From Acidobacteriota bacterium (GTDB lineage: Bacteria > Acidobacteriota > Vicinamibacteria > Vicinamibacterales > SCN-69-37), in the NCBI GenBank assembly GCA_024653875.1, contig JANLHE010000580.1:1-5336 (forward strand): a DNA stretch of 5,336 bases. The letters are read 5' to 3'. Every line of letters begins with the position of its first letter. The first letter of the stretch is position 1. Shown one piece after another: positions 1 to 5,336 of this stretch. Made by a program: the position numbers and the translations under genes. The notes below the pieces were generated by a model. It worked only from the letters and a program-made list of their open reading frames with translations, was not told where the DNA came from and ran no database searches.

Positions 1-507
1 CTGGAGTTCGAGTACATCGGCGGAGAGGTGGTGGACCCGCGGGGGCGCCGGACGCCGGCGGGGACGCCGCACCGCTTTGTCTACGAGCAGTTCGAGCCCG
101 CGGTGGCCTGGAACACGAAGTGGTGGACGTTTGACGAGAAACAGGATCCGCTCAAGGCGCCGGAGGCCTTTGCCGCGCGGCTGAAGGAGGCGCCGGCCAA
201 GACCGAGATCGTGCCCCGCTTCGATTTGATCAGCGGCCGCGCGATGATGCCGGATCTGCCGGCAGACCGGCTGGCGATGCGCTCGGAGGGCACGGTCACG
301 CTTCCGGACGGCAACTACGAGTTAGTCACTATTACCGACGACGGGATCCGGGTGTGGGTGGACGACAAACTGGTGCTCGAGCGGTGGGACATCCACGGAT
401 CGACCGTCGACCGCATTCCCATCACCGCCGGCCGGCACCGCATCCGCCTCGAGTACTTCGAGAATACAGGTTGGGCGGAACTCAAGATATTCTTCAGGCG
501 AAGGTAG
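1..507 (+). CDS. C-terminal part of a protein with a terminal PA14-like domain (5' end outside window)
   Basis: The frame is open from base 1 to a TAG at 505-507, giving 168 visible residues with no stop upstream. The gene therefore very probably starts before the window, and the GTG at 28 is not a convincing start. From about visible residue 34 to the end the chain resembles a PA14 beta-barrel. It has a W-x-x-K-W-W opening, a short strand ending in RFDLISGR, the core DDGIRVWVDDKLVLERW (about 113-129), and a closing strand HRIRLEYFENTGWAELKIFF (about 146-165). PA14 domains usually bind carbohydrate and are appended to secreted glycosidases, adhesins and other surface proteins. The enzymatic or structural part, and any signal peptide, would lie upstream and cannot be seen, so no overall function is assigned. 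The domain ends flush with the C-terminus (three arginines follow). TerC lies 52 bp downstream on the same strand, separated by a REP-like hairpin. Confidence 0.8.
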   Translation: MEFEYIGGEVVDPRGRRTPAGTPHRFVYEQFEPAVAWNTKWWTFDEKQDPLKAPEAFAARLKEAPAKTEIVPRFDLISGRAMMPDLPADRLAMRSEGTVTLPDGNYELVTITDDGIRVWVDDKLVLERWDIHGSTVDRIPITAGRHRIRLEYFENTGWAELKIFFRRR

Positions 508-519
508 TGCGGAGTGCAT

Positions 520-545
520 GGAGGGCACGGGCTTCAACCCGTGCC
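520..545 (+). repeat. REP-like palindromic element, copy 1 (GGAG foot plus hairpin)
   Basis: The tetranucleotide GGAG (520-523) is followed directly by an 8-bp perfect stem, GGCACGGG (524-531) with CCCGTGCC (538-545), around the loop CTTCAA. The same design occurs twice more at 1317-1370. Relative to copy 2 read in the same orientation, this copy differs by one base in the loop-proximal stem (A for G at 537), which opens the inner two pairs. A foot of GGAG or GTAG beside a GC-rich hairpin is the format described for REP elements mobilised by RAYT (TnpA-REP) transposases, so a REP is the likely identity. It lies entirely between two genes and ends 14 bp before the TerC start codon. It has no T-run, so it is a poor intrinsic terminator. 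Confidence 0.7.
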
Positions 546-559
546 GATGCTAACTAATC

Positions 560-1306
560 ATGGAAATATTCACGTCGCCCGAACTGGCGATTGCCCTGTT
601 GACGCTGACGGTCCTTGAGATCGTCCTGGGCGTTGACAACGTCATCTTCATTTCCATCCTGTCCGGCAAGCTGCCGAAAGATCAGCAGAAGCGCGCGCGG
701 CGCGTCGGCCTGATGGCGGCGATGCTGATGCGCATCGGGCTGCTGTTCTCGCTGTCCTGGCTGGCGCAACTCACCGCGCCGTTGTTCGTGGTGATGGGGA
801 AGGGCTTCTCCGGGCGGGACCTGATCCTGCTCGGTGGCGGCCTGTTCCTCCTGGCGAAGGCCACCTACGAGATTCACGACAAGCTTGAAGGCGTCGAGGG
901 GCATTCCTCCGTCAAGGTGGCCGCGACGTTCGCCAGTGTCATCACGCAGGTCATGGTGCTGGACATTGTGTTCTCCCTGGACTCGGTCATCACCGCGATC
1001 GGCATGGCAAACCACCTGGGCGTCATGGTGACAGCCGTCGTGCTGGCCGTGGCGGTGATGCTCCTGGCGGCCGAGCCCATTTCGGCGTTCGTGGAAGCTC
1101 ACCCCACGGTAAAGATTCTGGCGCTTTCGTTCCTCCTGCTCATCGGCTTCTCGCTGGTCGCCGAGGGCTTCGGGCAGCACGTGTCGAAGGGCTACATCTA
1201 CTTCGCGATGGGCTTCTCGGTGTTCGTGGAGATGATCAACATCCGCATCAAGGGGCGGCAGAAGGCGAAGCCGGTGGAACTGCGGCACCCGTATACGCAG
1301 TCGTAG
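560..1306 (+). CDS. TerC-family integral membrane protein (YgdQ/YkoY-like), putative metal-ion exporter
   Basis: This 248-residue protein is the size of short TerC-family members such as E. coli YgdQ. About seven hydrophobic helices are apparent (roughly 9-33, 50-70, 88-104, 123-145, 154-176, 184-203, 214-230). The two family hallmarks are present: LEIVLGVDN (19-27, acidic E20 and D26) and LDIVFSLDSV (134-143, D135 and D141). These intramembrane acidic residues are thought to bind a divalent cation, and some characterised members export Mn2+, in part to metallate exoproteins. The substrate here is not provable from sequence. The basic loop between helices 1 and 2 (KLPKDQQKRARR) is also typical. 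The ATG at 560 matches the usual family N-terminus, but no clear Shine-Dalgarno sequence precedes it. It is flanked on both sides by REP-like hairpins. No yybP-ykoY-type riboswitch leader fits in the 52-bp upstream gap. It may be transcribed with the upstream PA14 gene. Confidence 0.93.
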   Translation: MEIFTSPELAIALLTLTVLEIVLGVDNVIFISILSGKLPKDQQKRARRVGLMAAMLMRIGLLFSLSWLAQLTAPLFVVMGKGFSGRDLILLGGGLFLLAKATYEIHDKLEGVEGHSSVKVAATFASVITQVMVLDIVFSLDSVITAIGMANHLGVMVTAVVLAVAVMLLAAEPISAFVEAHPTVKILALSFLLLIGFSLVAEGFGQHVSKGYIYFAMGFSVFVEMINIRIKGRQKAKPVELRHPYTQS

Positions 1307-1316
1307 CACGCCGTGT

Positions 1317-1342
1317 GGCACGGGCTGAAGCCCGTGCCCTCC
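1317..1342 (-). repeat. REP-like palindromic element, copy 2 (inverted)
   Basis: Here a 10-bp perfect stem, GGCACGGGCT (1317-1326) with AGCCCGTGCC (1329-1338), surrounds a two-base centre. It is followed by CTCC (1339-1342), which on the minus strand is the GGAG foot. Read on the minus strand it matches copy 1 at all but one position across the 26 bp, so copies 1 and 2 are inverted repeats flanking the TerC gene. It begins 10 bp after the TerC stop codon. Confidence 0.72.
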
Positions 1343-1344
1343 AT

Positions 1345-1370
1345 GGAGGTCCCGGGCTTCAGCCCGGGAC
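1345..1370 (+). repeat. REP-like palindromic element, copy 3 (paired head-to-head with copy 2)
   Basis: GGAG (1345-1348) is followed by a 10-bp perfect stem, GTCCCGGGCT (1349-1358) with AGCCCGGGAC (1361-1370), around TC. It differs from copy 2 at two stem positions, and both changes are compensated on the opposite arm (G-C to T-A, and A-T to C-G), so pairing is preserved. Only AT separates its foot from that of copy 2, making the 10-bp palindrome CTCCATGGAG (1339-1348). Two inverted REPs with a short spacer resemble the paired units called BIMEs in enterobacteria. Confidence 0.72.
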
Positions 1371-1379
1371 GCATTCCGC

Positions 1380-1388
1380 TGATACACT
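1380..1388 (+). promoter_or_regulatory. Possible extended -10 promoter for the YceI gene
   Basis: TGA followed by TACACT (1383-1388) resembles an extended -10 element (TGn plus four of six matches to TATAAT). It lies 24 bp before the YceI start codon, a suitable distance for a short leader. There is no good -35 hexamer, because the region at the right distance is inside REP-like copy 3. An AGAGG at 1396-1400 could act as a somewhat distant Shine-Dalgarno for the ATG at 1413. This rests on motif appearance only. Confidence 0.35.
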
Positions 1389-1412
1389 GGATCGCAGAGG
1401 TATCAGCTTTCA

Positions 1413-2060
1413 ATGAGACGCACTGTCACTCTGTCCGTCGTGGCGCTCGCGCTGCTTGCGGCGCCGTTCGCCCTGTCCACCGGCGCGGCCCAGGCGCCGC
1501 AGTCCGCTGCCGATCCCAACGTGTGGTCAATCGACACCAACCATTCGGCGGCGAACTTCGCCGTCAAGCACATGCTCGTTTCCACCGTGCGCGGCACGCT
1601 CGGCCCCATCAAGGGAGCCGTGACCTGGGACGGCAAGAACATCTCGTCGGTGAAGGCCGATGTGAACATCGACGTCAACGGCATCAGCACCGAGAACGCC
1701 GGCCGTGACACCCACCTGAAGAGCGCGGATTTCTTCGATGCCGCCAACCACCCCACGATCACGTTCAAGAGCACGCGTGTGCAGCCGGGCGCCGGCGGCG
1801 CCTTCAAGCTGGTGGGTGACCTCACGATCCGGGGCACCACGAAGGAAGTGACCTTGGACGTGGAAGCGCCGGCAGCGGTGGTGGCGCAGCCCGGACGCAA
1901 CGGCGGCGCCCCGACGTACCGCACAGGCACGACGGCGACCACCACGGTCAACCGGTTCGACTACGGCTTGAAGTGGAACAACCTCATCGAGGCCGGCGGC
2001 GGCGCGGTCGTCAGCGCCGACGTGAAGGTCACGCTCGATCTGGAGCTCACGCGACGGTAG
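1413..2060 (+). CDS. Secreted YceI-family protein (lipocalin-like, isoprenoid/lipid binding)
   Basis: The 215-residue product starts with a typical Sec signal peptide: basic MRR, a hydrophobic stretch to about residue 21, and a probable cleavage near Ala-Gln-Ala (26-28). It is therefore expected in the periplasm or outside the cell. The mature part is a complete YceI domain: WSIDTNHSAANFAVKHM (38-54) is the conserved first strand, and WDGKNISSVKADVNIDVNGISTEN leads into the conserved RDTHLKSADFFDAANHPTITFKS block. GDLTIRGTTKEVTLDVEAP follows, then a C-terminal NRFDYGLKWN motif. Family members form an extended antiparallel beta-barrel with a hydrophobic pocket; structures contain polyisoprenoid or amide ligands, and E. 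coli YceI is induced at high pH. The length is normal for the family and nothing appears broken. A possible promoter lies at 1380-1388. It converges with hppA, with 37 bp between the stop codons. The ligand cannot be told from sequence. Confidence 0.93.
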   Translation: MRRTVTLSVVALALLAAPFALSTGAAQAPQSAADPNVWSIDTNHSAANFAVKHMLVSTVRGTLGPIKGAVTWDGKNISSVKADVNIDVNGISTENAGRDTHLKSADFFDAANHPTITFKSTRVQPGAGGAFKLVGDLTIRGTTKEVTLDVEAPAAVVAQPGRNGGAPTYRTGTTATTTVNRFDYGLKWNNLIEAGGGAVVSADVKVTLDLELTRR

Positions 2061-2066
2061 GGGAAC

Positions 2067-2090
2067 CCCCCGGGCGCCGGGGCCCGGGGG
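2067..2090. terminator. GC hairpin between convergent genes, possible bidirectional terminator
   Basis: A perfect 9-bp stem, CCCCCGGGC (2067-2075) with GCCCGGGGG (2082-2090), encloses the six-base loop GCCGGG. It sits between the YceI stop (2060) and the hppA stop (2098), where a shared terminator is expected. There is no T-tract on either strand, so classical intrinsic termination is doubtful. It may block read-through or protect 3' ends instead. It lacks the GGAG foot and the CTTCAG centre of the REP-like elements and is not counted with them. Confidence 0.5.
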
Positions 2091-2097
2091 CCCCGAT

Positions 2098-4401
<2,304 letters not shown>

Positions 4402-4406
4402 GTGAA

Positions 4407-4412
4407 CTCCTC
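4407..4412 (-). promoter_or_regulatory. Ribosome binding site of hppA
   Basis: On the minus strand GAGGAG lies five bases before the ATG at 4401. It is the only textbook Shine-Dalgarno in the window and supports this start. Confidence 0.75.
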
Positions 4413-4428
4413 AGAAGAACTTGCGACC

Positions 4429-4455
4429 TTGCTTTATACCATCCGCGGCTACAAT
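4429..4455 (+). promoter_or_regulatory. Candidate promoter of the ChaN-like gene, predicted leaderless transcript
   Basis: TACAAT (4450-4455, five of six matches to TATAAT) ends six bases before the ATG at 4462. A weak -35-like TTGCTT (4429-4434) lies 15 bases upstream of it. Transcription would begin at or next to the start codon, which fits the absence of any Shine-Dalgarno sequence. The -35-like part overlaps the hppA -10 element on the other strand. Confidence 0.45.
4433..4441 (-). promoter_or_regulatory. Candidate extended -10 promoter of hppA
   Basis: On the minus strand the sequence reads TGG followed by TATAAA, an extended -10 element with five of six matches to TATAAT. It would start transcription near 4426, leaving a leader of about 25 bases that includes the GAGGAG site. 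No matching -35 hexamer is seen. It overlaps the candidate promoter of the divergent gene. Confidence 0.5.
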
Positions 4456-4461
4456 CGGGCC

Positions 4462-5336
4462 ATGACTCGTTTGCGTTTGGCGGTAATGGTAGCGGTTCTG
4501 GTCCCGGCGGGGATCGGCCTTTCGGCCCAGTCCTACGTGCCCAACCGGGTGTTTGACTCGGCCCGGGGCCAGTTCGCTGATTTCGAATCGATGGTGGCCA
4601 CGCTGGCCCGGGCCGACGTGGTGTTTGTCGGGGAGCAGCACGATGACCCGAACACCCACCGGCTGGAGCGGGCCATCCTGGAGGGCCTGGCCCGGCGGCG
4701 GGGTGGGCTCATCCTCTCCCTGGAGATGTTCGAGCGCGACGTCCAGGACCGCGTGGAGCAGTTCCGCCTCGGGCACCTGTCCGAGGCCGAGTTCCTGGCC
4801 ACGTCCCGGCCCTGGCCCCGGTACGCGACCGACTACAAGCCGCTGGTGGACTTTGCCGTGGATCAGAAGTGGCCCATCGTGGCCGCCAACATCCCCCGGC
4901 CCATCGCGTCGGAGATCGCCAAAGCCGGCCTGGACGTGCTGCGCGACAAGGCCGCGCCAGATTCGACGTGGTTTGCGAAAGAGGCGCAGTGCCCGACCGA
5001 CGACGAGTATTTCACGCGGTTCAAAGAGGTGATGGGAACGCACGCGAACGCCGAGCAGGTGCAGTTGTATTACGCGTCACAGTGCCTCAAGGACGAGACG
5101 ATGGCCGAGTCGATCGTTCGTGCCTGGCAGGCCGCCGCGGCCGCCACGCCCGGCACGCGCCCCCTGGCCGTGCACTACAACGGCGCGTTCCACTCGGACT
5201 CGGGCCTGGGCACCGCCTCGCGCGTGCGGCGCCGGCTGCCCGAGGCCAGGACCGTGGTGGTCTCGATGGTGCCCGTCAAGAGCCTCGACGACCTCACGCC
5301 CGATGAACACAAGGGCAAGGGCGACTACATCGTGTT
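4462..5336 (+). CDS. Secreted ChaN-like protein (haem-binding/Tiki fold), 3' end outside window
   Basis: The frame runs from ATG 4462 to the window edge without a stop, giving 291 complete codons. The N-terminus is a Sec-type signal peptide (basic MTRLR, hydrophobic core 6-20, likely cleavage after Ser-Ala-Gln at 21-23). There is no lipobox cysteine, so unlike ChaN lipoproteins it should be soluble. The domain begins around residue 45: VVFVGEQHDDPNTH (53-66, with E58, H60, D61 and H66), then LSLEMFERDVQ (85-95), a RPWPRYATDYKPLVDFA block (116-132) and VAANIPR (140-146). HYNGAFHSDSGLG starts at H238. ChaN of Campylobacter binds haem, while the wider Tiki/TraB/PrgY superfamily includes metal-dependent peptidases. 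The GEQHD and NGxFH motifs are shared, so both roles remain open. It is divergent from hppA across a 60-bp gap. Most of the expected domain is present, but the true C-terminus, and any further domain, cannot be seen. Confidence 0.87.
   Translation, partial: MTRLRLAVMVAVLVPAGIGLSAQSYVPNRVFDSARGQFADFESMVATLARADVVFVGEQHDDPNTHRLERAILEGLARRRGGLILSLEMFERDVQDRVEQFRLGHLSEAEFLATSRPWPRYATDYKPLVDFAVDQKWPIVAANIPRPIASEIAKAGLDVLRDKAAPDSTWFAKEAQCPTDDEYFTRFKEVMGTHANAEQVQLYYASQCLKDETMAESIVRAWQAAAAATPGTRPLAVHYNGAFHSDSGLGTASRVRRRLPEARTVVVSMVPVKSLDDLTPDEHKGKGDYIV

Noticed and set aside
28..507. Taking GTG at 28 as the start of the first gene
   Set aside because: The frame is open back to base 1 with plausible protein sequence and no Shine-Dalgarno before 28, so the gene more likely begins outside the window.
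508..559. yybP-ykoY manganese riboswitch upstream of the TerC gene
   Set aside because: The gap is only 52 bp and is occupied by a simple palindrome. The conserved riboswitch core is absent.
1317..1370. CRISPR array or intrinsic terminator explanation for the paired palindromes
   Set aside because: There are only two units in opposite orientation with a 2-bp gap and no spacers, and no T-tract follows either hairpin. The repeated GGAG foot and the matching copy before TerC fit a REP element better.
554..1387. Long minus-strand open frame (277 codons) antisense to the TerC gene
   Set aside because: It is rich in His, Arg, Gln and Asp, as expected from the reverse frame of a GC-rich gene. It has no recognisable domain, while the opposite strand encodes a clear TerC protein.
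4411..5043. Minus-strand open frame (210 codons), plus an overlapping plus-strand frame at 4553-5032
   Set aside because: Both are shadows of the ChaN-like gene, whose frame shows a signal peptide and family motifs and stays open to the window end.

Overview
The window is a GC-rich bacterial chromosomal segment, roughly two-thirds G+C by eye. It carries five protein-coding genes, two of them cut by the window edges. No RNA gene, CRISPR array, integrase or complete insertion sequence is visible. The gene set (K+-type membrane pyrophosphatase, YceI protein, TerC-type membrane protein, ChaN-like protein, PA14-tailed protein) and the small hairpin repeats between genes suggest a free-living Gram-negative-type bacterium. 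Acidobacteriota (Vicinamibacteria-like) is my best guess, but this is an impression from gene style, not a proof.

Layout, left to right. Positions 1-507 (+) hold the C-terminal part of a protein ending in a PA14-like carbohydrate-binding fold. A REP-like palindrome (520-545) fills most of the gap to a TerC-family integral membrane protein (560-1306, +). After it, a head-to-head pair of the same REP-like palindrome (1317-1342 and 1345-1370) precedes a secreted YceI-family protein (1413-2060, +). A strong GC hairpin (2067-2090) separates YceI from the convergent gene hppA (2098-4401, -), a 767-residue ion-pumping membrane pyrophosphatase with the residues of the K+-dependent class. A 60-bp divergent region (4402-4461) holds candidate overlapping promoters. 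It is followed by a secreted ChaN/Tiki-fold protein (4462-5336, +) that runs off the right edge.

Functionally these look like independent housekeeping and envelope genes rather than one pathway: ion transport (TerC, pyrophosphatase), periplasmic lipid or isoprenoid handling (YceI), and possible haem binding or peptidase-like activity (ChaN-like). I see no new defence, mobile or biosynthetic system. The most interesting signals are the three-copy REP-like element family, with a conserved GGAG foot and compensatory stem changes, and the ion-specificity residues plus a loop insertion in the pyrophosphatase.
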